Of a DNA stretch of 39,794 bases, positions 32,515-39,794 are shown piece after piece; position 1 is the stretch's first letter, and each line of letters opens with the position of its first letter. This stretch comes from Acidobacteriota bacterium. Lineage in GTDB: Bacteria; Acidobacteriota; Terriglobia; Acidiferrales; UBA7541. The notes under the pieces are model-generated. The model saw nothing but the letters and a program-made list of their open reading frames with translations. It had not been told where the DNA came from and made no database searches. The position numbers were made by a program, and so were the translations under genes. Location: the NCBI GenBank assembly GCA_003224235.1, contig QHYU01000053.1, positions 1 to 39,794 of the forward strand, given 5' to 3'.

Positions 32515-32745
32515 ATGCGCAGAACCCTAGTTCCTTTGTTGATCTGTATAGCCACGCTCCAGTTTGTTTCTGTGCCTGCGGGGGGGCAAATAACTTCCAA
32601 GCAGACCCACCGCGGACCAATACCAGTTCTATCTACGAGAGGTACTGCCAAGGTCCGGACTGCCCTAACGGATTTGAGGAACCCGAACACATTCCTTACG
32701 CAGCAGGGTGGCGATCCCAATGCGCTCCGCTTCCCCTGTAGGTAG
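32515..32745 (+). CDS. Small secreted protein of unknown function
   Basis: A 76-residue frame with a signal peptide (MRRTLVPLLICIATLQFVSV, cleavage after a small residue near PAGG) and a short mature part containing KQTHRGPIPVLSTRGTAKV and ending in FPCR. I do not recognise the family. GAGGTGCCGGG precedes the ATG. The stop is eight bases before the next gene, which is also secreted, so the two are probably one operon. The GC-poorer context and RHS debris nearby suggest an accessory locus. Confidence 0.5.
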   Translation: MRRTLVPLLICIATLQFVSVPAGGQITSKQTHRGPIPVLSTRGTAKVRTALTDLRNPNTFLTQQGGDPNALRFPCR

Positions 32746-32753
32746 GAGGCGCA

Positions 32754-33671
32754 ATGAAGGTCAGCTCAGGCTTTGCGTTCTTTCTATCCTTCCTGCTCTT
32801 TTTACTTCTTGGCCAGGCAGCCTGCGGAGGCCAAGCTGTACCACCTCCGTCCTTCGGCGTCGGCGCTGACCAGGCCGAAATCGTAGATGCTTTGGCCGAA
32901 ATCTGTCCTAGAAACAACATTAGCTGGAGTCAAGATGGAAGTGTATTGGGATGTAGCATCTGCCCTGCGGGCACGACGTTTCAAGACGAGCATGGGGCGG
33001 GCTTTCAGTTGCAGTTACGCCGTGTAACGTTTGGGCATTTTACTTCGCCGCAGGCTGACAACATCGTCTTGAGTTTCGTCGGATGTGAGCCTCATTCAAC
33101 GAACTTCGGCGGCAGCTTTGTGTTTGTCCTCGAATTAGGTCGACCGCACTTCTTGGCATATAACCAGGCCCTTATCACAGAACGTTGTCACAAGCTCAGT
33201 TTCTCAAACGGCCGAGATTTCCTGGTCTGTCAAATTCAGTGGGGAGGACAGGGGATGCAGTGGTCTTACATCTATTCCGTTGCTTTCGAACGGGACGGAA
33301 AGAGCGAGATCACGGCCATTTTTACAACGGAAGATACAGTCGGGACTTGTGGCGAGGATCCCGAAGGAAGACCCGCTGGTCCCGTTCAGCGGTCATCGAT
33401 TGAAAGCATTTGTTTTGCCGACCTGAATGGCGACGGAAAGACAGACATTGCGATCACTGCCACGCTCGGTAGGAAACTCCTGACGGCTGCAGAACGAAGG
33501 GAGTGCCTGCGAGCTCAGGCGAAATCCGATGTGGGAAAGGGCGGCCCGAGGATTCCTGCCCAGAAACATGAAATCAAGCTTCTTTTCGATGGCAATCATT
33601 TCAAAGTAGCCCCCGCCAGTCGAGCGACAATCAAACTCTTCCCTGAACCCCAGTCGCCTTTGTCGAAGTGA
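32754..33671 (+). CDS. Secreted protein with an FG-GAP-like calcium loop
   Basis: A 305-residue protein with a strong signal peptide (MKVSSGFAFFLSFLLFLLLG, then QAACGG, possibly a lipobox-like LGQAAC). The mature part is Cys-rich (CPRNNISW, GCSICPAG, FVGCEPHST, LVCQIQWGG) and beta-rich. Near the C-terminus ICFADLNGDGKTDIAITATL matches an FG-GAP/dockerin-type calcium-binding loop DxNxDGxxD. This suggests an extracellular calcium-stabilised beta protein; no enzyme family is recognised. GGAGG sits seven bases before the ATG. It follows the small secreted gene by eight bases. Confidence 0.7.
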   Translation: MKVSSGFAFFLSFLLFLLLGQAACGGQAVPPPSFGVGADQAEIVDALAEICPRNNISWSQDGSVLGCSICPAGTTFQDEHGAGFQLQLRRVTFGHFTSPQADNIVLSFVGCEPHSTNFGGSFVFVLELGRPHFLAYNQALITERCHKLSFSNGRDFLVCQIQWGGQGMQWSYIYSVAFERDGKSEITAIFTTEDTVGTCGEDPEGRPAGPVQRSSIESICFADLNGDGKTDIAITATLGRKLLTAAERRECLRAQAKSDVGKGGPRIPAQKHEIKLLFDGNHFKVAPASRATIKLFPEPQSPLSK

Positions 33672-33894
33672 GTGGCCTGTGGTTCCGAGAGCGTGACGGA
33701 GTACTTCTATTGGGGCTCGGAGGTCATCGCGGAAGCAAGGTGCGAACTGGACGGACTACATCTTCTTCGGGGATCAGCGCATTGCCAAGCAAACCGGCAG
33801 CACCGCAACCGCAGCGGTTTACCTGCACAGCGATCACCTGGGGTCGACGCGCATGTGCACGCTACCGGGCTGGAACTCGCCAAATGGCTCGTAG
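33672..33894 (+). pseudogene. RHS-repeat fragment with frameshift
   Basis: One frame encodes SESVTEYFYWGSEVIAEAR and an adjoining frame continues with NWTDYIFFGDQRIAKQTG and VYLHSDHLGSTRMCTLPGW before a stop at 33892. This is the RHS core pattern ('YxY.G..VIAE...W.DYIF.G..RIA...YYH.DHLGS.R'). A shift near 33742 is needed to join the halves, and neither the N-terminal repeats nor the toxin end is present, so it is a relic. Confidence 0.65.
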
Positions 33895-34156
33895 TCGCAG
33901 GCGCCGTTGGATAGTCGTGTTGGTAGTGCTGCTTTCAAACGCTTGGCCCGCGTGCGAAGCTACCGAGGGGAAGTCAAAGAATTGGCCAGAGATAAGACAA
34001 ATCACCAAGAGCCAGTATTTGCCCAATATCGCAGATATCATGCAATCGCTCGTCATCGCCGAGTATTCCGGCGCCATCTCTCCTTACCTGCTCGTGCGCG
34101 AATACATCTATGCAGGAGGCCAGTTGCGGCTTCCGGCGCGATGTGGCGTGTGTTAA
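33884..34156 (+). pseudogene. Second RHS-like remnant
   Basis: This frame contains QYLPNIADIMQSLVIAEYSG, then AISPYLLVREYIYAGGQL and a stop at 34154. 'VIAEYSG......KEYIYAGGQLLA' is a standard acidobacterial RHS phrase. The first part (MARSRRRRWIVVLVVLLSNA) looks like a signal peptide, but this may be coincidence. It overlaps the end of the first RHS fragment in another frame and aligns to the same part of the RHS repeat, so it derives from a different copy. Confidence 0.5.
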
Positions 34157-34215
34157 CATCGCTTTTTCGCCCTCGCCCGCCGGAGGGTTCGACAGGCTCA
34201 TCACAAGGCTTCCGG

Positions 34216-35274
34216 ATGCCGACCGCGACGATGAAGGCCTTGCGGAAGATGCGCCCCGAGCGGGGCGCGCAGCTCGAGGCCGTTTCCATACCCAGGATCG
34301 GGCCGAATGAGGTGCTGGTACGCGTCCGCGCAGCTTCCATCTGCGGCACCGACTTGCACATCTACGCGTGGGACCCCTGGTCGGCCTCGCGCGTCAAGCC
34401 GCCGCTTACCTTCGGTCACGAATTCTGCGGCACGGTCGAGCGCGTGGGCGAGGAAGTCACCGGGGTAGCCCCAGGCGATTTCGTCAGCGCGGAGATGCAC
34501 GTCAACTGCGGCCGCTGCCATCAGTGCCGCGTTGGCCAGCCGCATGTCTGCCAGAACCTGAAGATCATCGGCATCGACCAAGACGGCTGCTTCGCCGAGT
34601 TGGTGCGCATCCCCGCTGCCAACATCTGGAAAGTGGACCCGGCCATCCCCGAGCACTACGCTGCGATTCTGGACCCGCTCGGTAACGCAGTACACACGGT
34701 GCTGTCCGGCGAGATCGCCGGTCAAACCGTCGCAGTCACCGGCTGCGGCCCGATCGGCCTGATGGCTATTGCCGTGGCAAAGGCCTGCGGCTGCTCGACC
34801 GTATTTGCCACCGAAGTGAATCCTCACCGCCGGGCCCTGGCCCTGCAGATGGGTGCCGACGAAGCCCTCAACCCGGCCGAGACCGACGTAGTTGCGCGGG
34901 TGCGCGCCGCCACCGGCGGCACCGGCGTGGACGTGCTGCTCGAGATGAGCGGTCACCCCGCCGCGATCCACCAAGGCTTTCAGATGCTCCGCGCGGGAGG
35001 ACGCGCCTCGCTGCTCGGCGTTTCTTCGCAGCCAGTGGAGTTTGACTTGGTGGCCGACATCATTTTCAAGGGCGCCACGGTGAAGGGCATTTACGGCCGG
35101 AAAATGTTTGAGACCTGGGTGCAGATGACGGCGCTACTCAAGGCCGGTAAGCTGAAACTCGAGCCGCTGTTTTCAGAGCGGCTGGCGCTCGACCGGTTCG
35201 CCGACGCCTTCTCGCTGCTACAGGGCGGGCAAGCGGAGAAGATCCTCTTCTATCCGAACGGCTCTCCGCGCTGA
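34216..35274 (+). CDS. tdh: L-threonine 3-dehydrogenase
   Basis: A 352-residue zinc alcohol-dehydrogenase-type enzyme that oxidises threonine to 2-amino-3-ketobutyrate with NAD. C43 in CGTDLHIYAWDPW is the catalytic zinc ligand, and HEFCGTVERVGEEVTG holds the next. The structural zinc lobe is NCGRCHQCRVGQPHVC, and GCGPIGLMAIAVAK is the NAD-binding turn. KVDPAIPEHYAAILDPLGNA and GIYGRKMFETW are typical of Tdh rather than other ADHs. The ATG at 34216 is chosen (AAGG upstream); 34231 is an alternative. The next gene is kbl, 74 bases on, so the pair converts threonine to glycine and acetyl-CoA. Confidence 0.94.
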   Translation: MPTATMKALRKMRPERGAQLEAVSIPRIGPNEVLVRVRAASICGTDLHIYAWDPWSASRVKPPLTFGHEFCGTVERVGEEVTGVAPGDFVSAEMHVNCGRCHQCRVGQPHVCQNLKIIGIDQDGCFAELVRIPAANIWKVDPAIPEHYAAILDPLGNAVHTVLSGEIAGQTVAVTGCGPIGLMAIAVAKACGCSTVFATEVNPHRRALALQMGADEALNPAETDVVARVRAATGGTGVDVLLEMSGHPAAIHQGFQMLRAGGRASLLGVSSQPVEFDLVADIIFKGATVKGIYGRKMFETWVQMTALLKAGKLKLEPLFSERLALDRFADAFSLLQGGQAEKILFYPNGSPR

Positions 35275-35295
35275 ACCGCCTGAGGTTGTTGAGCT

Positions 35296-35311
35296 GCCCT
35301 GTGGACAGGGC
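35296..35311. repeat. Hairpin between tdh and kbl
   Basis: GCCCTG-TGGA-CAGGGC is a perfect 6-bp stem with a four-base loop, 22 bases after the tdh stop. It has no T-tract. It might stabilise or attenuate the operon message. Confidence 0.4.
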
Positions 35312-35348
35312 CACGTGCGAATTCTGTTTGAAGAGCATGGGAGGGACC

Positions 35349-36563
35349 ATGAGCACGATCGGTGCAGCCCCCGGCACTCGCCAGCCGCTCGCCTATCTGC
35401 ATGAGCAGCTCGAAGAGCTGAAAGCCAAAGGGCTTTACTTCCGCCTGCGCGTGCTCGAAAGCGAACAAAAGCCGGTGGCCAGTTTCGACGGCCAGGAGGT
35501 CATCAACCTCAGCTCGAACAATTACCTCGGCCTCACCACACACCGTGCTCTGCGTCGTGCCGCGCTCGAAGCCACGCGCCGCTGGGGCGTGGGAGCCGGA
35601 GCGGTGCGCACCATTGCCGGCACGATGAAGATCCACATGGAGCTCGAAGAGCAGATCGCGCGTTTCAAAAACACGGAAGCCTGCGTAGTGTTTCAGTCCG
35701 GCTTTACGGCCAACGCGGGAACCGTCGCCGCGATCTTGGGCAAGGACGACCTGATCATTTCCGATGAGCTGAACCACGCCTCGATCATCGATGGCTGCAG
35801 GCTCTCGAAGGCCACCATCAAGGTGTTCAAGCACAGAGACCTCAACGATTGCGAGCGCGTCTGCCAGGAAACCGCAAACTGGCCGGGCCGCAAGCTGCTA
35901 ATCACCGACGGCGTGTTTTCCATGGAGGGCGACATCGCGCCTCTGCCGCAACTCTGCGACCTCGCCGAGAAGCACAACTGCATCATGATGGTGGACGACG
36001 CGCACGCCTCAGGCGTGCTAGGTCGCAGCGGGCGGGGGACTGTAGATCATCTCGGCTGTCACGGTCGCGTGGATATCCAGGTGGGTACGCTCAGCAAGGC
36101 CATTGGCGCCATGGGCGGCTACGTGTGCGGCTCGCGCGAGCTCATCGAGTGGCTCTATCACCGTGGGCGTCCCTTCCTGTTCTCTACCTCGCACCCGCCT
36201 TCCGTAGCGGCCAGCTGCCAGGCGGCCTTCGGTCTGCTGGATTCCCCCGAGGGCGAGAAGCTCATCAAGAAGCTCTGGGCCAATACAAAGTTTTTCAAGA
36301 GGCGCCTGAAGGAGCTCGGCTTCAGCACCGGCGCTAGCGAAACGCCCATCACGCCGATCCATGTGGGCGAGGCTGCCAAAGCGTTCGAGTTCTCGCGCCG
36401 ACTGTTCGACGCTGGCCTGTATGCTCCGGCCGTGGGCTATCCCACGGTCCCGGAAGGCAAGGCGCGCCTGCGCGCCATTGTGACCGCCACGCACAAGCGT
36501 GCCGAGCTCGAGCGGGCGGCGGAAATCCTCGCGGAAGTGGGCCGGAGCTTGGGTATCATTTAA
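35349..36563 (+). CDS. kbl: 2-amino-3-ketobutyrate CoA ligase (glycine C-acetyltransferase)
   Basis: A 404-residue PLP enzyme of the alpha-oxoamine synthase family. It cleaves 2-amino-3-ketobutyrate with CoA to glycine and acetyl-CoA. Features seen: NLSSNNYLGLTTH, GAGAVRTIAGTMKIHMELEE, FQSGFTANAGTVAAIL, DELNHASIIDGCRLS, MMVDDAHASGVLGRSGRG, and the PLP-binding lysine K250 in VGTLSKAIGAMGGYV. The length is slightly above the usual 395. GGGAGG precedes the ATG. The upstream tdh supplies its substrate, which supports the Kbl call over the related BioF. Quaternary structure is normally a dimer. Confidence 0.94.
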   Translation: MSTIGAAPGTRQPLAYLHEQLEELKAKGLYFRLRVLESEQKPVASFDGQEVINLSSNNYLGLTTHRALRRAALEATRRWGVGAGAVRTIAGTMKIHMELEEQIARFKNTEACVVFQSGFTANAGTVAAILGKDDLIISDELNHASIIDGCRLSKATIKVFKHRDLNDCERVCQETANWPGRKLLITDGVFSMEGDIAPLPQLCDLAEKHNCIMMVDDAHASGVLGRSGRGTVDHLGCHGRVDIQVGTLSKAIGAMGGYVCGSRELIEWLYHRGRPFLFSTSHPPSVAASCQAAFGLLDSPEGEKLIKKLWANTKFFKRRLKELGFSTGASETPITPIHVGEAAKAFEFSRRLFDAGLYAPAVGYPTVPEGKARLRAIVTATHKRAELERAAEILAEVGRSLGII

Positions 36564-36644
36564 GCCCCTCCGGGACGAGGTACCTGCCGCTCGGATGAAA
36601 CCAACACGCCGCCCCAGAATCTAATAGAATGATTCCCAACTGTA

Positions 36645-38018
36645 ATGGACGATCTCTCTAAACTCGAAGGCTTCGGCGCCCGCGGGGATGCGGATCTCGT
36701 CTCCTCTTCGCTTCTCGCCGCACTCCCCGAACACACGCGTGCTCTGGGCCTGCTCCATGATGTTAGCCGTGAGCTGACTGCCATCCTCGACCTCGAAGAG
36801 CTTCTCCGCCGCATCGCCCAGCGGGTCAAGCCCCTGGTGGACTATCATGCCTTCACCGTCACACTCTGGAACGAATCGTCTCAGCTCCTCGAACCTGTGT
36901 TCGCCCTGAGATATGAGGATACCATCCCGCTGCGCGGTCGCCTTGCTTTGCACCAGGGACTCACCGGCGCCGCCGCTGCTGAGCGGCGGATCGTGCGTGT
37001 AGGCGACGTCCGCGAGGATCCGCGCTTCATCCGCTGCGAACACGGTGTCGAGGTGCGCTCCGAGTTGGCCGTCCCGCTCCTCCTCCAGGACCGCCTCGTG
37101 GGCATCCTCGATCTCGAGAGCGCGAAGACCCATGCGTTCACGGCCGAAGACGAACGCATGCTCCAGACGCTCGGCTCCTACATCGCCGTCGCTCTCGAAA
37201 ACGCGCGCCTCTTTGGACAGGTCCGCGAAAACGAGCGCCGCCTCCAGCACGATCTCGATACCGCCCGCGAAATCCAGCTTCGGCTTCTGCCCGTGGGCGC
37301 GCGCGAAATTCCTGGGCTCGATCTCGGCGCAGGCTATGCCCCCGCGCGCGAGCTTGGCGGTGATTTCTACGATTTTCTTCCCTCCGGGGAGGGCCGCCTG
37401 GCGCTTGCCCTCGGCGATGTCTCCGGCAAAGGCACGGCTGCGGCGCTCTTCGCCTCACTCGCGGTTGGCGTTCTCCGCGAGCACGGCGTCGAGCATCGCT
37501 GCCCTCCCGCGGAAGTGCTCGCCAGCCTCAATCAGCGCCTTCACTCCAGGCGTCTCGAAGGCCGTTTCATCGCCATGGCTTTCGCGGTCTACGACGCGCA
37601 CTTTCGCACCCTCACCATTGCCAATGCCGGCGTGCCCCGGCCGCTGGTGATTCGCGACGGCTCCGTGGAAATCGTTCGCGTCGTAGGCGTTCCCCTCGGG
37701 CTTTTTCCCGAAGCCGAGTACGAAGAAGTCTCGCTCCAGCTCCACCCCGGCGACGTTGTCATCCTTGCTTCGGATGGAATCCACGAAGCCGAAAATGAGA
37801 ACGGTGAGCAATTTGGGGTGGAAAGGCTCGCCGCAGTGGTTTCCGCACTGCCGCCCGATAGCTCAGCGCGAACCATCGCTGAACAAGTCCTTCGCGCAAC
37901 GGATGAATACTCGGGGGGCGAATGCGCTCTCAGCGACGACCGCACGATTCTCGTCTTGCGCATTACGGACGAGCCGGTCGCCCGCGACGATTGGTCGAAA
38001 TTCCCTGTAATTTATTGA
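36645..38018 (+). CDS. GAF-domain PP2C (SpoIIE/RsbU-type) protein phosphatase
   Basis: A 457-residue cytosolic regulator. A GAF sensor domain spans about residues 45-190 (LDLEELLRRIAQRVKPLVDY, VPLLLQDRLVGILDLES, LQTLGSYIAVALENARLFGQ). A helical linker (DLDTAREIQLRLLP) leads into a SpoIIE-like phosphatase domain with metal-binding GGDFYDF (D240), LGDVSGKGTAAALFASL (about 257), ANAGVPRPLV and ASDGIHEAENENGEQFG (about 378). RsbU-type proteins dephosphorylate anti-anti-sigma factors, controlling sigma-factor release. No STAS or kinase partner is in the window, so the target is unknown. The ATG has a weak AATGG context without a clear Shine-Dalgarno. Confidence 0.93.
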   Translation: MDDLSKLEGFGARGDADLVSSSLLAALPEHTRALGLLHDVSRELTAILDLEELLRRIAQRVKPLVDYHAFTVTLWNESSQLLEPVFALRYEDTIPLRGRLALHQGLTGAAAAERRIVRVGDVREDPRFIRCEHGVEVRSELAVPLLLQDRLVGILDLESAKTHAFTAEDERMLQTLGSYIAVALENARLFGQVRENERRLQHDLDTAREIQLRLLPVGAREIPGLDLGAGYAPARELGGDFYDFLPSGEGRLALALGDVSGKGTAAALFASLAVGVLREHGVEHRCPPAEVLASLNQRLHSRRLEGRFIAMAFAVYDAHFRTLTIANAGVPRPLVIRDGSVEIVRVVGVPLGLFPEAEYEEVSLQLHPGDVVILASDGIHEAENENGEQFGVERLAAVVSALPPDSSARTIAEQVLRATDEYSGGECALSDDRTILVLRITDEPVARDDWSKFPVIY

Positions 38019-38050
38019 CGCACCGTGAGGACGCCTGTTAGTTGAGACGG

Positions 38051-38068
38051 CCCTAGCTGTTTCTAGGG
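38051..38068. terminator. Hairpin downstream of the phosphatase gene
   Basis: CCCTAG-CTGTTT-CTAGGG has a perfect 6-bp stem and lies 33 bases after the stop at 38018. No T-run follows, so efficiency is uncertain. Confidence 0.4.
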
Positions 38069-38100
38069 ACTGAGAGCGGATGGCACCGCCTGCCCTAGTA

Positions 38101-38110
38101 GTAGTACTAC
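38101..38110. promoter_or_regulatory. Palindrome, possible operator
   Basis: GTAGTACTAC is a perfect 10-bp palindrome in the gap before the secreted repeat protein. It could be a repressor site for the gene at 38318, but no regulator can be matched. Confidence 0.25.
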
Positions 38111-38317
38111 AGGTAAATTCTCCCTTATCTTGTTACCTTTTGCCTCTTCCGTAGGCTGTTTTTCCTGTCTCGGAACGAATCAACCATTTGCGAACACGGG
38201 GTTTAGCCTTCGGAAACGCGATTGCGATTCAAATGTGGTGGTCTGAGGGAGAACTGAGAAGATAGAGTGCTGAGAAACCATATCGGATTTGACGTTCAAA
38301 CAAGGAGGCAGTTGCAA

Positions 38318-39205
38318 ATGAAACGAATCTGGTTGGTATTATTGGCTGGAGCTTTACTAACGTGGAATGCGTTCGCGCAAGAGTCGAGGCCACCCCGCGA
38401 GCGGCCTGAGCGGTCTGCGCCGCCGCAGGCTGAGAAGAAGGGCTCTCGCACGGAGGCTTCGGCAAACGCCTCGGCTTCCACATCTGCAACCGCGCAGGCG
38501 GGGCAGAATTCCGCCAGCATCTCCAGCGGAACCACATTTGAAGCGGCACTCGATAAACCGCTCGATGCCAAGAAGAACAAGGAGGGCGACAAAGTTTTTG
38601 CCCACACCACCCAGGCCGTCAAGCAAGATGGGCAGGTGATCATCCCCAAGGGCTCGAAGCTGGTCGGGCACGTCACCCAGGCCAAGGCAAGAGCCAAGGG
38701 CGAGTCCGAGTCCGCGCTGGGCATCGTTTTTGATCAAGCGGTTCTAAGGAATGGGCAAGAGATCCCGGTTAACTTGGCAATCCAGGCGGTGGCCTCAGCC
38801 CAGGCCGCTGCGTCCAGTTCGCTGAGCGAGGGCGACGCGTTTGGTACTGCGAGCGGGATGGGCTCGGGGCGCGCGTCCAGTTCCGGAGGTGTGCTCAGCA
38901 GTGCCGGCTCCACTGTCGGCGGCACGGCTGGCGCGGTGACCAATACGGCTGGCGCAGTGGGCAGCACGGTGGGCGGTACAGCGGGTGCCACCGCCAATAC
39001 GGCCGCCTCTGCGACGGGTGCAGCAGCGGGCAGCAACTTAGCCGGCTCGCTCACTTCGTCCAGCACCGGTGTGATCGGCCTACAGGGACTTTCGCTGAAT
39101 TCTGAGCTGTCGAATGCCACCCAGGGTTCGCTGATTGTCTCCTCGACAAAGAACGTCCACCTGGACAGCGGCACGCGCATGCTTCTGCGCGTCCAGGGCC
39201 AGTAA
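38318..39205 (+). CDS. Secreted Gly/Ser/Ala-rich protein with a TrbI-like segment
   Basis: A 295-residue protein with a signal peptide (MKRIWLVLLAGALLTWNAFA) fixed by AAGGAGG at 38302-38308. After a charged stretch and an Ala/Ser-rich linker (TEASANASASTSATAQAG), residues 85-160 hold a folded part: FEAALDKPLDAKKNKEGDKV, QVIIPKGSKLVGHVTQAKAR and VFDQAVLRNGQEIPVNLAIQ. The phrase 'IPKGSKLVGHV' recalls VirB10/TrbI-type beta-barrel segments. The next 100 residues are low-complexity, with a repeated GSTVGGTAGA...NTAGA unit. A short beta-rich end (SLIVSSTKNVHLDSGTRMLL) closes the protein. The function is unknown; an envelope or surface role is inferred. Confidence 0.75.
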   Translation: MKRIWLVLLAGALLTWNAFAQESRPPRERPERSAPPQAEKKGSRTEASANASASTSATAQAGQNSASISSGTTFEAALDKPLDAKKNKEGDKVFAHTTQAVKQDGQVIIPKGSKLVGHVTQAKARAKGESESALGIVFDQAVLRNGQEIPVNLAIQAVASAQAAASSSLSEGDAFGTASGMGSGRASSSGGVLSSAGSTVGGTAGAVTNTAGAVGSTVGGTAGATANTAASATGAAAGSNLAGSLTSSSTGVIGLQGLSLNSELSNATQGSLIVSSTKNVHLDSGTRMLLRVQGQ

Positions 39206-39220
39206 GACGCTGTTAGCCTG

Positions 39221-39257
39221 GTGACCGTGCGGCAAGTGTGATCTTCCGCACGGTCAC
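39221..39257 (+). terminator. Strong hairpin after the Gly/Ser-rich gene
   Basis: GTGACCGTGCGG (39221-39232) pairs perfectly with CCGCACGGTCAC (39246-39257) across a 13-base loop, 15 bases after the stop. The T-tract is missing, but the 12-bp GC-rich stem suggests a terminator or mRNA-stabilising element. Confidence 0.65.
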
Positions 39258-39528
39258 AACTCCCTTCCGCCCGGCTGGCATCGGTTTAGCCCCCTTCCGC
39301 ATCTAGATGTTCGGGCCCGCACGCTTCCAGTTGGACCTGCGCCTCCCCTTCGGGCGGACCCCTGGCTGAGACGGGACTTTTTTTGCTCAAAGAGAGAGAC
39401 TTCTTGCGCATTCGAGGTGTTGGAGCGGGTCCTTGATGCGCTGAGAAGAAAGGGTTTACGTCTTACAAGCCGTGGCCCTTGAAATGTAGCGGTTACCCCG
39501 GTAAAACTGTCTTTTCGGAGAGTGTGGC
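39258..39528. other. Intergenic leader of the DUF4382 gene
   Basis: No gene is seen. A minus-strand frame here is a shadow of non-coding sequence. TTACC-CC-GGTAA at about 39493-39504 could form a small leader hairpin, and GGAG lies about ten bases before the ATG at 39529. Confidence 0.4.
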
Positions 39529-39794
39529 ATGCAACGGAATCACTTGCTTGTCTGTGTAGGCCTATTAGTGTTAGCCCTGGTCGCCGGGTGCGGCGGGAGC
39601 AGCAGTAGCAGTCTCCCTGGCGGCGGTGGAGCACCCACAACAGCTCCGTTCAGCTTGACGATGAGGGACGACCCCCCGGCTGGTGTGGACGTGATTTCTT
39701 TTGAGGTCAATGTTATCGGGGCCACACTTGGTCCCAACGGCCCTGATCTTCTGGCGGGCAAAGGGCCAATCGAGATCGAGGTCAAGCGGCTGGA
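39529..39794 (+). CDS. DUF4382-type lipoprotein, partial (runs off right edge)
   Basis: The ATG at 39529 opens a frame that continues to the end of the window (88 codons). The signal peptide ends with the lipobox LVAGC (VGLLVLALVAGCGG), followed by a Ser/Gly linker. It then reads FSLTMRDDPPAGVDVISFEV and NVIGATLGPNGPDLL. This matches the start of DUF4382, where 'l.mtDaPpagv..v.v.v..v.l.p' is the family opening. DUF4382 lipoproteins are surface- or periplasm-exposed proteins of unknown function that are common in Acidobacteriota and Bacteroidota. The C-terminal part lies beyond the window. Confidence 0.8.
   Translation, partial: MQRNHLLVCVGLLVLALVAGCGGSSSSSLPGGGGAPTTAPFSLTMRDDPPAGVDVISFEVNVIGATLGPNGPDLLAGKGPIEIEVKRL

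Overview
The window looks like a piece of chromosome from an Acidobacteriota-type bacterium, probably from a soil or metagenome assembly. This is inferred from gene content: a TonB-dependent receptor with an N-terminal carboxypeptidase-regulatory-like domain, PilZ proteins of the 'HG' type, a LolA-like lipoprotein-sorting protein, a DUF4382-type lipoprotein and RHS remnants, in a GC-rich background. No rRNA or species marker is present, so the phylum is a guess from style rather than a proof.

Region 1-9.8 kb is mostly housekeeping. A secreted protein of two fused M42-peptidase domains runs off the left edge. It is followed by a decayed acetyltransferase fragment, the abutting pair phhB-hemF (pterin dehydratase, coproporphyrinogen oxidase), an XRE regulator, a stand-alone ERCC4 nuclease, a two-gene ABC-2 exporter, a membrane histidine kinase and a tRNA-Ser(UGA). 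Region 10-16.4 kb is regulatory and envelope: a PilZ protein, a receiver-PAS-GGDEF-EAL protein, a small ferredoxin-like-fold protein, a LolA-like protein with extra membrane segments, a frameshifted secreted protein and a Crp/Fnr regulator.

Region 16.4-24 kb is accessory and visibly more AT-rich in places. It holds a back-to-back ORF pair, a small basic HTH-like protein overlapping a TIR/deoxyribosyltransferase-like protein (the best candidate here for an undescribed two-gene toxin or defence module), a possible integrase tail, and the TonB-dependent receptor. It then becomes a scrambled patch in which a PIN-domain gene is split into two oppositely oriented pieces and a Ser/Thr kinase gene is cut off at a 17-bp palindrome.

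Region 24-31.8 kb returns to core functions: M20 dipeptidase, HU protein, an SDR, the NAD-salvage pair nicotinate phosphoribosyltransferase plus nicotinamidase-like hydrolase, a TPR protein and a POT-type transporter. Region 32.1-34.2 kb is a second graveyard, with an HELGH protease remnant, a pair of secreted proteins and two RHS fragments. The right end carries threonine-to-glycine catabolism (tdh-kbl), a GAF-SpoIIE phosphatase, a secreted glycine/serine-rich protein and the start of a DUF4382 lipoprotein that runs off the right edge.
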